Made by a program: the position numbers and the translations under genes. A stretch of DNA of 32,266 bases from Nonomuraea ceibae (GTDB lineage Bacteria; Actinomycetota; Actinomycetes; Streptosporangiales; Streptosporangiaceae), in contig NZ_JAHKRO010000106.1 of NCBI RefSeq assembly GCF_019396325.1, positions 1 to 32,266 of the forward strand, in the 5' to 3' direction. Positions 24,114-31,783 of this stretch are shown in pieces (position 1 is the stretch's first letter; every line of letters starts with the position of its first letter). The notes under the pieces were generated by a model. That model was not told the origin of the DNA. It did not search any database and worked only from the letters and a program-made list of their open reading frames with translations.

Positions 24114-24178
24114 AGATTTTAAGGTTAGCCGGTGAAAACCCAGCAAATCTCGCCAAAAGTCTATATCAGCAGTTTAAT
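24114..24178. promoter_or_regulatory. AT-rich divergent promoter region of MerR and UvrA-like genes
   Basis: The 100-bp gap is markedly A/T-richer than its surroundings. Minus strand: TTGCTG (24146-24141), 19-bp spacer, TAAAAT (24121-24116). Plus strand: TCGCCA (24150-24155), 17 bp, TTTAAT (24173-24178), putting +1 about 9 bases before ATG 24194. Nested dyads AGATTT (24114-24119)/AAATCT (24145-24150) and GGTT (24124-24127)/AACC (24137-24140) lie between and could bind the MerR protein. Confidence 0.5.
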
Positions 24179-24193
24179 GGCAAACTTGAAGCC

Positions 24194-26485
24194 ATGAATG
24201 GCGGAAGCTCACCTGCTCACGATCACACCGCGGCCGACAGCCACGACCACATCCAGGTCCGGGGCGCGCGCGAGAACAATCTCACCGGCGTCTCCCTCGA
24301 CATTCCCAAGCGGCGGCTCACCGTCTTCACCGGGGTCTCCGGCTCCGGCAAGTCCTCGCTGGTCTTCGAGACGATCGCGGCGGAGTCACGCCGGCTGATC
24401 AACGAGACCTATACGGCGTTCCTGCAGGGGTTCATGCCGAGCCTGGCGCGCCCGGACGTCGACGCCCTGCACAACCTGAGCGCGGCGATCATCGTCGACC
24501 AGGAGCGGATGGGCTCCAACGCCCGCTCGACCGTCGGCACCGCGACCGACGCGTACACGATGCTGCGCATCGTCTTCAGCCGGATCGCCACCCCGCACGT
24601 CGGCCCGCCGATGGCCTTCAGCTTCAACCTGCCGGCCGGGATGTGCCCGGCGTGCGAGGGCCTGGGCAAGATCACCGACATCGAGGTGGACGAGCTCGTC
24701 GACCGGTCGCTGTCGCTGAAGGAGGGCGCGATCAAGGTGCCCGGCTACGGCGTCGACACCTGGCCGTGGCAGATCATCGTCGGCTCCGGCTTCTTCGACC
24801 CCGACCGCAAGCTGGCCGACTACACCGAGACCGAGTGGGCCGACTTCCTGCACAAGGAGCCGGTCAAGGTCAAGGTGGGCGCCAACAACTTCACCTACGA
24901 GGGCCTGGTCCCCAAGGTGCGGCGCAGCTTCCTGGGCAAGGACCGCGAGTCGATGAAGGGGCAGACGCGGGCGTTCGCCGACCGGGCGGTGCAGCTGACC
25001 ACCTGCCCCGACTGCAAGGGCACCCGGCTCAACGAGGCGGCCCGCTCGGCGACGATCGACGGCGTCGACATCGCGGCGTGCTCGTCGATGCAGATCAGCG
25101 ACCTGGCGGCGTTCGTCGCGGGCATCTCCGACCCGACGGTGGGCCCGGTGGTGCAGGGGCTGCGTGACACGCTGGAGTCGCTGGTGGAGATCGGGCTGGG
25201 CTATCTGAGCCTGGACCGGGAGTCCTCGACGCTGTCGGGCGGCGAGGCGCAGCGGGTGAAGATGGTGCGCCATCTCAACTCCAGCCTGACGGACGTCACG
25301 TACGTGTTCGACGAGCCGACGGCGGGCCTGCACCCGCACGACATCCAGCGGATGAACGACCTGCTGCTGCAGTTGCGCGACAAGGGCAACACGGTGCTGG
25401 TGGTCGAGCACAAGCCGGAGACGATCAGGATCGCCGACCACGTGGTCGACCTGGGGCCGGGCGCGGGCGCGGCCGGCGGCACGCTGTGTTACGCGGGCGA
25501 TTTGGCGGGGCTGCGCGCCTCGGGGTCGCTGACCGGCCGCTACCTGGACCACCGGGTCACGCTGCGCGAGTCGGTGCGGCAGCCGTCGGGGTGGCTGCCG
25601 ATCCGCGGCGCCACCCAGCACAACCTGCGTGACGTGAGTGTGGACCTGCCGGCGGGCGTGCTCACGGTCGTCACCGGGGTGGCGGGGTCGGGCAAGAGCT
25701 CGCTCATCCACGGCAACCTGGCGGGCCGCGACGGCGTGATCGTGGCCGACCAGTCGCCGATCCGCGGCTCGCGGCGCAGCAACCCGGCCACCTACACCGG
25801 CGTGCTCGACCCCATCCGGGCGGCGTTCGCGAAGGCCAACGGGGTCAAGCCGGGCCTGTTCAGCGCCAACTCCGAGGGGGCCTGCCCGGCGTGCAAGGGC
25901 ATCGGGCTGATCTACACCGATCTGGCGATGATGGCCGACGTGGCGACCGTGTGCGAGGAGTGCGACGGCAAGCGGTTCACGCCGCAGGTGCTGTCCTACA
26001 CGCTGCGCGGCAAGAACATCAGCGACGTGCTGGGCATGTCGGTGTCGCAGGCGCGCGAGTTCTTCACCTCGGGGCCGGCGCGGGCGATCCTGGACCGGCT
26101 GGAGGCGGTGGGGCTGGGGTACGTGGCGCTGGGCCAGCCGCTGACGACGCTGTCGGGCGGTGAGCGGCAGCGGCTGAAGCTGGCCATCCACATGGCGAAG
26201 AACGGCACCACGTACATCCTGGACGAGCCCACCACGGGCCTGCACCTGGCGGACGTGGACCGGCTGCTGGCGCTGCTGGACCGGCTGGTCGACGACGGCA
26301 ACACGGTGATCGTGATCGAGCATCACCAGGCGGTGATGGCGCACGCGGACTGGATCGTGGACCTGGGGCCGGGCGCGGGTCACGACGGCGGCCAGGTGGT
26401 CTTCACGGGCACGCCGGGCGAGCTCGTCGCCTCCGGCACGTCGCTGACGGCCCGGCACCTGCGCCTGTACGTGGACGGCGAGTAG
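24194..26485 (+). CDS. UvrA-like ABC ATPase (DrrC-type drug-resistance family)
   Basis: 763 residues from ATG 24194. It has two ABC cassettes in UvrA order: Walker A GVSGSGKSS (K53), zinc module CPACEG (C151, C154), CPDCKGTRL, signature LSGGEAQRV (347), Walker B FDEPTAGLHP; then Walker A GVAGSGKSS (K501), CPACKG and CEECDGKRF, LSGGERQRLK (653), LDEPTTGLHL. It is much shorter than housekeeping UvrA (about 950 residues), which places it in the UvrA-paralog group that includes DrrC and UvrA2. Members protect against DNA-binding drugs. The N-terminal HDHTAADSHDH stretch is His/Asp-rich and unusual. It is divergent from the two-HTH MerR gene, which probably controls it. A strong hairpin follows the stop. 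Confidence 0.88.
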   Translation: MNGGSSPAHDHTAADSHDHIQVRGARENNLTGVSLDIPKRRLTVFTGVSGSGKSSLVFETIAAESRRLINETYTAFLQGFMPSLARPDVDALHNLSAAIIVDQERMGSNARSTVGTATDAYTMLRIVFSRIATPHVGPPMAFSFNLPAGMCPACEGLGKITDIEVDELVDRSLSLKEGAIKVPGYGVDTWPWQIIVGSGFFDPDRKLADYTETEWADFLHKEPVKVKVGANNFTYEGLVPKVRRSFLGKDRESMKGQTRAFADRAVQLTTCPDCKGTRLNEAARSATIDGVDIAACSSMQISDLAAFVAGISDPTVGPVVQGLRDTLESLVEIGLGYLSLDRESSTLSGGEAQRVKMVRHLNSSLTDVTYVFDEPTAGLHPHDIQRMNDLLLQLRDKGNTVLVVEHKPETIRIADHVVDLGPGAGAAGGTLCYAGDLAGLRASGSLTGRYLDHRVTLRESVRQPSGWLPIRGATQHNLRDVSVDLPAGVLTVVTGVAGSGKSSLIHGNLAGRDGVIVADQSPIRGSRRSNPATYTGVLDPIRAAFAKANGVKPGLFSANSEGACPACKGIGLIYTDLAMMADVATVCEECDGKRFTPQVLSYTLRGKNISDVLGMSVSQAREFFTSGPARAILDRLEAVGLGYVALGQPLTTLSGGERQRLKLAIHMAKNGTTYILDEPTTGLHLADVDRLLALLDRLVDDGNTVIVIEHHQAVMAHADWIVDLGPGAGHDGGQVVFTGTPGELVASGTSLTARHLRLYVDGE

Positions 26486-26494
26486 CGGGCGGTC

Positions 26495-26526
26495 ACCGCC
26501 GCCGCCGTGGTGCGGGCGGCGGCGGT
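26495..26526. terminator. Bidirectional hairpin terminator
   Basis: ACCGCCGCCGCC (26495-26506) and GGCGGCGGCGGT (26515-26526) form a perfect 12-bp stem with an 8-base loop, 10 bases after the UvrA-like stop and 12 before the stop of the convergent hydrolase gene. It is well placed to end both transcripts. Confidence 0.82.
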
Positions 26527-26537
26527 CCCTGCCGTGC

Positions 26538-27290
26538 TCAGCGCGCGCAGAACTCCGTCAGGATCGGGGCCAGGGCGGCGGGGTCGAGGTGGTGGGAGGC
26601 GCCGGGCAGCTCGCGTGCCGTGGCGTCCGGGAGCGCCGCGGCCAGGGCGTGCGTGCGCTCGCGCATCGCGGTCGGGCTCGCGCCGCCGGCGAGGGCCAGC
26701 ACGGGGATCGTGACGGCCTGGGTGTCGACGGGGGTGCCGGTGATGGTCAGGTCGTACTCCAGTGTGTGGGCCATCGCCTCCAGCGCGGGCCGGAACGGCG
26801 CACTGCGGGACCGGGTGACCAGCTCGGCGGGCATCCCGACGATTTCGGCCTGGAAGTACTCGACGGCCTCGCCCCGCCGTCCGGCCCTGACGAGCTCGCC
26901 CACCCGCTGGGCCGGCCCGAGGCGCGGCGCGCTGTCGTAGGGGGCCTCGTACAGGGCCAGGCGGGTGATGGCGCTGCCGCGGGCGGCGGCGTGCAGGGCG
27001 AGCAGGGCGCCGGAGGAGTAGCCGAACACGGCCGCGGCCCCGCCGGCGGCGTCGATCACGGCGTCGAGGTCGTCGAGCTCGCACTCGACCGTGTAGGGGG
27101 CGAGATCGCCGCTGTCGCCCCGGCCGCGCCGGTCGTAGGTGTGGACGGTGAAGGCGGCGGCGAGCCGGCCGGCCAGCTGCGTCCCGGTGGAGTGGTCGTT
27201 GAAGGCCCCGACGACCAGCACGAGTGCCGGGCCGGTGCCGGTGCTGTGGCAGGCGATGGGGGTGCCGTCGCGGGAGATGACTGTGTTCAT
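26538..27290 (-). CDS. Alpha/beta hydrolase
   Basis: 250 residues from ATG 27290 (an in-frame GTG at 27326 is possible; neither has a strong SD). Fold marks: LVLVVGAFNDHSTG (oxyanion region), YDRRGRGDSGD after strand 4, nucleophile elbow GYSSG (S92), and GASHHLDP with catalytic-type H233/H234. The third triad member, normally an Asp after strand 7, reads AGGASPTAM, so the acid is not obvious at its usual place. The family includes esterases, haloperoxidase-like and epoxide hydrolases; the substrate is unknown. It lies 55 bases downstream of the YCII gene on the same strand and may be co-transcribed. Confidence 0.82.
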   Translation of the reverse strand: MNTVISRDGTPIACHSTGTGPALVLVVGAFNDHSTGTQLAGRLAAAFTVHTYDRRGRGDSGDLAPYTVECELDDLDAVIDAAGGAAAVFGYSSGALLALHAAARGSAITRLALYEAPYDSAPRLGPAQRVGELVRAGRRGEAVEYFQAEIVGMPAELVTRSRSAPFRPALEAMAHTLEYDLTITGTPVDTQAVTIPVLALAGGASPTAMRERTHALAAALPDATARELPGASHHLDPAALAPILTEFCAR

Positions 27291-27345
27291 GCCCCAACGA
27301 CGAACGGCGGGCCCGCCCACCGACACCCCCGCCGGGAGAAGTTCG

Positions 27346-27684
27346 TCAGGGAAGGGGCGCCCCCTGAAGGGGCCGGATCTCGATGCTGCCGTAGCGGGCG
27401 AAGGGGTGGGCGGCGGCGATGGCGACGGCCTCGTCCAGGCCGCTGCACTCGATGACGGTGAAGCCGCCGATCTGGTCCTTGGTCTCGGCGAACGGCCCGT
27501 CGGTGAGCAGCACCTCGCCGTCGCGGACGCGCACGGTGGTGGCCTCGCTCTTCGGGCGCAGCCCGGCGGCGGTGACGAGAACGCCGCGGCGAGTCATCTC
27601 CTCGCTCCAGCCCTCGCAGCCGGATCGCGCCTGCTCCTCGGTGACCGTGTCCTCGTCGAATCCGATCATCAGCACGTAACGCAT
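27346..27684 (-). CDS. YCII-related (DGPF-domain) protein
   Basis: 112 residues from ATG 27684. RYVLMIGFDEDTVTEEQARS and LLTDGPFAETKDQIGGFTVI contain the DGPF motif that names this family. YCII proteins form small ferredoxin-like dimers of unclear catalytic role. In many actinobacteria they are encoded beside ECF42 sigma factors and are their targets. Here the ECF42 gene is about 18 kb away, and this gene instead neighbours a hydrolase and a divergent kinase-like gene. Its start lies 22 bases from the ATG of that divergent gene, so the two promoters overlap. Confidence 0.87.
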   Translation of the reverse strand: MRYVLMIGFDEDTVTEEQARSGCEGWSEEMTRRGVLVTAAGLRPKSEATTVRVRDGEVLLTDGPFAETKDQIGGFTVIECSGLDEAVAIAAAHPFARYGSIEIRPLQGAPLP

Positions 27685-27694
27685 GGTCCGAGCC

Positions 27695-27700
27695 TAGATT
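27695..27700 (+). promoter_or_regulatory. -10 element of a leaderless message
   Basis: TAGATT (TAnnnT form) lies six bases before the ATG at 27707, with no SD in between. Transcription would therefore begin at or next to the start codon. Confidence 0.45.
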
Positions 27701-27706
27701 GGGGGC

Positions 27707-28387
27707 ATGATGCTGGGGGATCTGCTGGCCAGGGGCCGCACCGCCGACGTGTACGAGGCGGGCGAGGGCCGGGTGCTGCGCCGCTACCGCGACGGTGACG
27801 ACGCGGGCGGGGAGCTGGCGACGATGACGCTCGTGGCGGCGGCGGGGTTCCCGGTGCCGAAGGTCTTCCCGGAGCGGCCGCGGCCCACGGACCTGGTGAT
27901 GGAGCGGGTGGCGGGCGCGACGATGCTGGTGGCGCTGGTGGACGGCTCGATGGCGCCCGAGGAGGGCGGCCGGATGCTGGCGGAGCTGCTGCGCCGCCTG
28001 CACGCGGTGCCGCCGGGCGCGCAGGCGGGGCCGGGTGAGCGGGTGCTGCATCTGGATCTGCATCCGGACAACGTGCTGCTGTCGCCGCGCGGCCCGGTGG
28101 TGATCGACTGGCAGAACGCCGAGCTGGGGCCGCCGGCGCTGGACTGGGCGACGTCGGCGCTGATCCTGGCGCAGGCGGCGGTGACCCGGATGGTGGAGCC
28201 GGTGGAGCTGACGCGGCTGCTGCTGGCGTCGCTGCTGTCGTGCCGCGGCCCCGAGGAGGAGGGGGGTGAGTTGTTCGGCGGGCAGCTCGCCGAGGCGTGC
28301 GCGCGGCGGGCGGCCAATCCGACGATGTCGGCGGAGGAGACGGCGGCGCTGGGCGAGGCGGTGGAGCTGGTCCACGCGCTGGCCTGA
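27707..28387 (+). CDS. Small aminoglycoside-phosphotransferase-like kinase (APH fold)
   Basis: 226 residues from ATG 27707 (second ATG at 27710). Catalytic loop VLHLDLHPDNVLLS (D117, N122) and metal Asp in VVIDWQNAE (D134) are the APH/choline-kinase signature. The N-lobe is abbreviated (LLARGRTADVYEAGEGRVLR) but retains a G-rich loop and VMERV hinge. At 226 residues it is shorter than typical APH enzymes (260-300), mostly from the N-lobe and C-terminus. It should phosphorylate a small hydroxylated or amino substrate with ATP. Whether it confers drug resistance cannot be told. It converges with the ABC-F gene, 7 bases between the stop codons. Confidence 0.83.
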   Translation: MMLGDLLARGRTADVYEAGEGRVLRRYRDGDDAGGELATMTLVAAAGFPVPKVFPERPRPTDLVMERVAGATMLVALVDGSMAPEEGGRMLAELLRRLHAVPPGAQAGPGERVLHLDLHPDNVLLSPRGPVVIDWQNAELGPPALDWATSALILAQAAVTRMVEPVELTRLLLASLLSCRGPEEEGGELFGGQLAEACARRAANPTMSAEETAALGEAVELVHALA

Positions 28388-28394
28388 GGGGCGG

Positions 28395-29972
28395 CTACCG
28401 GTCCCATACGGGTTCGGCGCTCTCGCTGACGTGGCCGTCGGCGGCGCAGATGAGGTAGCGGTCGAAGTCGGCGGCGAACCACCGGTCGTGGGTGACGGCC
28501 AGCACCGTCCCCCGGTAGGCGGCCAAGCCCTGCTGGAGGGCTTCGGCCCCGGCCAGGTCCAGGTTGTCGGTGGGCTCGTCGAGCAGCAGCAGGGTGGCGC
28601 CGGACAGCTCCAGCAGCAGGATCTGCAGCCGGGCCTGCTGGCCGCCGGACAGCGTCTCGAAGGGCCGCCTCCAGGCGGGGGCGAGCTCGTAGCGGGCCAG
28701 CGCGGCCATGGCCTCGCCGCGCTCGAGCGGGCGGCCGGTGGCGGTCCCGGTCGTGACGAGGTCGGCGATGGGCTGCCCGGCCAGGTCGGGCCGCTGGTGG
28801 GTCTGGGCGAACAGGCCGGGCCGCACGCGGGCGCCGAGGGTGAAAGCGCCGGTGTGGGCGACGGGCTGGCCGGCGAGCAGGCGCAGCAGGTGGGACTTGC
28901 CGGTGCCGTTGAGGCCGAGGACGGCGACGCGCTCGCCGTACCAGATCTCGGTGTCGAACGGTTTCAGCAGGCCGGGCAGGGCGAGCTGTTCGCAGGTGAG
29001 GGCGCGTTTGCCGGTGCGGCCGCCGCGCAGGCGCATGCGCACGTTCTGCGGCTTGGGGGCGCGTTCGGGCGGGCCGGCTTCCTCGAAGCGGGCCAGGCGG
29101 GTGAGCGCGGCCTGGTAGGAGGTGGCCAGGCCGTCGTTGCGGGTGGCGCCGCGGCGCAGGGTGTCGGCGATGCCGCGCAGCCGGGCGTGTTCGCGCTCCC
29201 ACTGGCGGCGCAGGTCGTGCAGGCGTTCGGCGCGTTCGCGGCGGGCGCGGGCGTAGCCGCTGTAGCCGCCGCCGTGCACCCACACGCGGCCGGCTTCGAC
29301 GGTGACGACGCGGTCGGCGGTCTCGGCCAGCAGGTGGCGGTCGTGAGAGACGAGCAGCACGGTCTTGGGGGTCTCGCGCAGCCGCCGTTCCAGCCACTGT
29401 TTGGCGGACACGTCCAGGTAGTTGTCCGGTTCGTCGAGCAGCAGGACGCGGTCGGGGCCGCGCAGCAGCGCCTCCAGCATGAGCCGTTTGCGTTCGCCGC
29501 CGGACAGCGTCTCGACCGGGCGTTCGCGCACGGCGTCGAAGGGGCGGCCGAGGGCGAGCGTGGTGCAGGTGTCCCAGACCACTTCGAGCGCGTAGCCGCC
29601 GGTGTCGGCGTAGTCGGCCAAGGCCTGGGCGTAGCGGAGCTGGGCGGGCTCGCCGTCCAGATCGCGGCCGGCTTCGGCGAGTTCGGCCGACGCGGCGGCG
29701 ATCGGCGCGGGGGCGACGGCGAGCAGCAGTTCGGCGACGGTGCCGGGGCCGGGGAACTGGCGCAGCACGCCGATCCCGCCGGAGGCGGCGACGCGGCCGG
29801 CGGCGGGCCTCAGCTCGCCGGCGATCAGGCGCAGCAGGGTGGTCTTGCCGGCGCCGTTGGGGCCGACGAGCGCCGCGACGACGCCGTCGCCGACGCGGAA
29901 CGACACGTCCCGCAGCAGGGGCCGCCCGTCCGGCAGCCGGTAGGTCAGCTCGCTCACCTCGACATGGCTCAT
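28395..29972 (-). CDS. ABC-F family ATPase
   Basis: 525 residues from ATG 29972. Two ABC domains in one chain without membrane spans: Walker A GPNGAGKTT (K43), signature LSGGERKR (156), Walker B LLLDEPDNYLD (E181), H-loop SHDRH; linker about 240-320 rich in Arg and Glu; second Walker A GLNGTGKS (K359), LSGGQQARLQ (441), LLLLDEPTDNLD (E466), THDRW. The usual ABC-F DEPTNHLD box is varied in both halves (DNYLD, TDNLD). ABC-F proteins act on the ribosome, either in translation or in protection from macrolide, lincosamide or pleuromutilin drugs. The divergent TetR and AlkZ-like genes make a drug-response role plausible. Confidence 0.88.
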   Translation of the reverse strand: MSHVEVSELTYRLPDGRPLLRDVSFRVGDGVVAALVGPNGAGKTTLLRLIAGELRPAAGRVAASGGIGVLRQFPGPGTVAELLLAVAPAPIAAASAELAEAGRDLDGEPAQLRYAQALADYADTGGYALEVVWDTCTTLALGRPFDAVRERPVETLSGGERKRLMLEALLRGPDRVLLLDEPDNYLDVSAKQWLERRLRETPKTVLLVSHDRHLLAETADRVVTVEAGRVWVHGGGYSGYARARRERAERLHDLRRQWEREHARLRGIADTLRRGATRNDGLATSYQAALTRLARFEEAGPPERAPKPQNVRMRLRGGRTGKRALTCEQLALPGLLKPFDTEIWYGERVAVLGLNGTGKSHLLRLLAGQPVAHTGAFTLGARVRPGLFAQTHQRPDLAGQPIADLVTTGTATGRPLERGEAMAALARYELAPAWRRPFETLSGGQQARLQILLLELSGATLLLLDEPTDNLDLAGAEALQQGLAAYRGTVLAVTHDRWFAADFDRYLICAADGHVSESAEPVWDR

Positions 29973-30012
29973 TGTTCCATTACTAGACCATCGATCCGGT
30001 CCTCGTACAGCG

Positions 30013-30018
30013 TATTAT
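30013..30018 (+). promoter_or_regulatory. -10 element for the TetR gene
   Basis: TATTAT is a near-consensus -10 six bases before GTG 30025, predicting a leaderless or nearly leaderless mRNA. I see no clear -35 and could not define a convincing TetR operator in the 52-nt gap. Confidence 0.5.
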
Positions 30019-30024
30019 CGTCGG

Positions 30025-30666
30025 GTGGTGAACGAGAGCGTGTGGCTGCGGCCCGCCCGGCGCGAGCGCCGGCCCCTCACCCTGGACCGAATCGTCGCCG
30101 AGGCCGTCGCCCTGCTCGACGAGGAGGGCGAGGCCCGCCTGACGATGCGCCGGCTGGCCGAGCGGCTCGGCACCGGCTCCACCACCCTCTACTGGCACGT
30201 CAAGACCAAGGACGACGTGCTCGACCTGGCGCTGGACGCCGTGTTCGGCCAGGTGCCGCTGCCCGAGGGCGGCACCTGGCGGCAGCGGGCGGCGGCGCTG
30301 GTCACCGGCTGGCGGGCCGCCCTGCTGCGCCACCCGTGGTCGACCGGCCTGCTGGACCGCCCGCTGATGGGCCCCAACGCGCTGGAGCGCACCGAGTTCC
30401 TGTACGCGACGCTGGCCGAGGCCGGGTTCACCGGCCCCGACCTGATTGCCGCGGCCTTCAGCCTGTCGACGTTCGTCACCGGCTCGGCCACCATGCAGGC
30501 CCGCGACCCGGCCGGCAGCGGCCCCGGCCTGGCCCGGCACCTCCAGCAGCACCGCGACGCCTACCCGACCCTGGCAGCGCACGGCCTCGACCCCGACTGG
30601 GACGCCGCCTTCACCCGCGGCCTGGCCTACCTCCTCGACGGCATGACCCCCGGAGCCAACCCGTGA
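30025..30666 (+). CDS. TetR-family repressor (TetR_C-type)
   Basis: 213 residues from GTG 30025 (a second GTG at 30028). HTH about 18-65: LTLDRIVAEAVALLDEEGEA, MRRLAERLGTGSTTLYWHVK, then TKDDVLDLALD. The C-terminal domain (WRQRAAALVTGWRAALLRHP) resembles the true TetR/TetR_C group, which usually regulates a divergent resistance gene. Here the divergent gene is ABC-F and the downstream partner is the AlkZ-like gene, whose GTG overlaps this stop (GTGA). It is therefore probably the shared regulator of a three-gene locus. Confidence 0.87.
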   Translation: MVNESVWLRPARRERRPLTLDRIVAEAVALLDEEGEARLTMRRLAERLGTGSTTLYWHVKTKDDVLDLALDAVFGQVPLPEGGTWRQRAAALVTGWRAALLRHPWSTGLLDRPLMGPNALERTEFLYATLAEAGFTGPDLIAAAFSLSTFVTGSATMQARDPAGSGPGLARHLQQHRDAYPTLAAHGLDPDWDAAFTRGLAYLLDGMTPGANP

Positions 30667-31733
30667 TCACCCTGCGTGACCTCAACCGCGCCACGCTGGC
30701 CCGCCAGCTCCTGCTGCGCCGCCACGCCATGCCCGCGCTGGAGGCCGTCGAGCACCTGGTGGGCCTGCAGGCCCAGGCGCCGTTCCCGCCGTACTTCGGC
30801 CTGTGGTCGCGGCTGTCCGGCTTCGAGCCCGGCGAGCTGGCGCGGCTGCTGGAGGAGCGCCACGTGGTCAGGCTCGTGCTCATGCGCGGCACCGTCCACC
30901 TGGTCAGCGCCGCCGACAGCCTCACGCTGCGCCCGCTGACGCAGCCGCAGCTCACCCGCTACCTGCACAGCGCGTACGGCAGCCGCATCGCCGCCCTCGA
31001 CCTGGACGCGGTGGTCGCGGCGGGCCGCCGGGCGCTGGAGGGCGGCCCGCTGACCGGGGCGGCGCTCGGCGCCCGGCTGGCCGGCGAGTTCCCCGGCGTC
31101 AAGGCGGCCGACCTGGCGCAGATCATGCGCATCCTCGTCCCGCTCGTGCAGGTGCCGCCGCGCGCCGTGTGGGGCCGCTCGGGGCAGACCGCGTACGCGA
31201 CGGCCGAGTCGTGGCTGGGCCGCGACCCGGACCCGAGGCCCTCGCCCGAGACGCTGGTGCGCCGCTACCTGGCGGCGTTCGGGCCCGCCACGGTGGCCGA
31301 CGCGCAGGCGTGGTCGGGGCTGACCGGGCTGCGCGAGGTGGTCGAGCGGCTGCGCCCGGAGCTGGTCACGCTGACGGGCCCGGACGGCAGGGAGCTGTTC
31401 GACCTGCCCGGCGCGCCCCGGCCGGGCGGTGAGGCGCCCGCGCCGGTGCGGCTGCTGGCGCCGTTCGACAACCTGCTGCTCAGCCACGCCGACCGCACCC
31501 GGGTGATCGCCGACGCCGACCGGCCGCGGGTGATCACCGTCAACGGCCAGGTGCTCGGCACGGTGCTGGTCGACGGGTTCGTGCGCGGCACCTGGAAGCG
31601 GGACAAGGCCGTGGTGAGCGTCGAGCTGTTCGCGCCCGTCACCGGCGCGCAGGCCGAGGAGATCCGCGCGGAGGCCGCCGCGCTGCTCGCCTTCGCCGCG
31701 CCCGGCAGCGCGCACGACATCCGGGGTGTCTGA
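30663..31733 (+). CDS. AlkZ/YcaQ-like winged-helix DNA glycosylase family protein
   Basis: 356 residues from GTG 30663, overlapping the TetR stop by 4 nt; the huge in-frame extension upstream is antisense to the ABC-F gene and is rejected. N-terminal tandem winged helices include ATLARQLLLRRHAMPALEAV and the catalytic QxQ motif VGLQAQAP (Q36, Q38), the signature of AlkZ-type glycosylases. LMRGTVHLVSAADS and LLAPFDNLLLSHADRTRVI are also typical. Characterised relatives remove bulky or crosslinking alkyl lesions (azinomycin in AlkZ, interstrand crosslinks in YcaQ). Coupling to TetR suggests induction by a genotoxic small molecule. Activity is inferred from the motif. Confidence 0.85.
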   Translation: MITLRDLNRATLARQLLLRRHAMPALEAVEHLVGLQAQAPFPPYFGLWSRLSGFEPGELARLLEERHVVRLVLMRGTVHLVSAADSLTLRPLTQPQLTRYLHSAYGSRIAALDLDAVVAAGRRALEGGPLTGAALGARLAGEFPGVKAADLAQIMRILVPLVQVPPRAVWGRSGQTAYATAESWLGRDPDPRPSPETLVRRYLAAFGPATVADAQAWSGLTGLREVVERLRPELVTLTGPDGRELFDLPGAPRPGGEAPAPVRLLAPFDNLLLSHADRTRVIADADRPRVITVNGQVLGTVLVDGFVRGTWKRDKAVVSVELFAPVTGAQAEEIRAEAAALLAFAAPGSAHDIRGV

Positions 31734-31750
31734 CCCGGCCGGCGGGCCTG

Positions 31751-31783
31751 GGCCGCCCGTCGGCCGCCCGTCGGCCGCCCGTC
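31751..31783 (+). repeat. Three tandem copies of an 11-bp unit
   Basis: GGCCGCCCGTC repeats exactly at 31751-31761, 31762-31772 and 31773-31783, in the gap between the AlkZ-like gene and the hydrolase. The last copy runs into the stop codon of the hydrolase (31782-31784), so unit changes could alter that stop context. It looks like slippage-generated repeat DNA. Confidence 0.8.

Noticed and set aside
24386..26458. 690-codon minus-strand frame
   Set aside because: Antisense to the UvrA-like gene, His/Arg/Gln-rich, no domain.
28266..30662. Large upstream extension of the AlkZ-like frame
   Set aside because: Antisense to the ABC-F gene; a GTGA overlap with TetR marks the true start at 30663.
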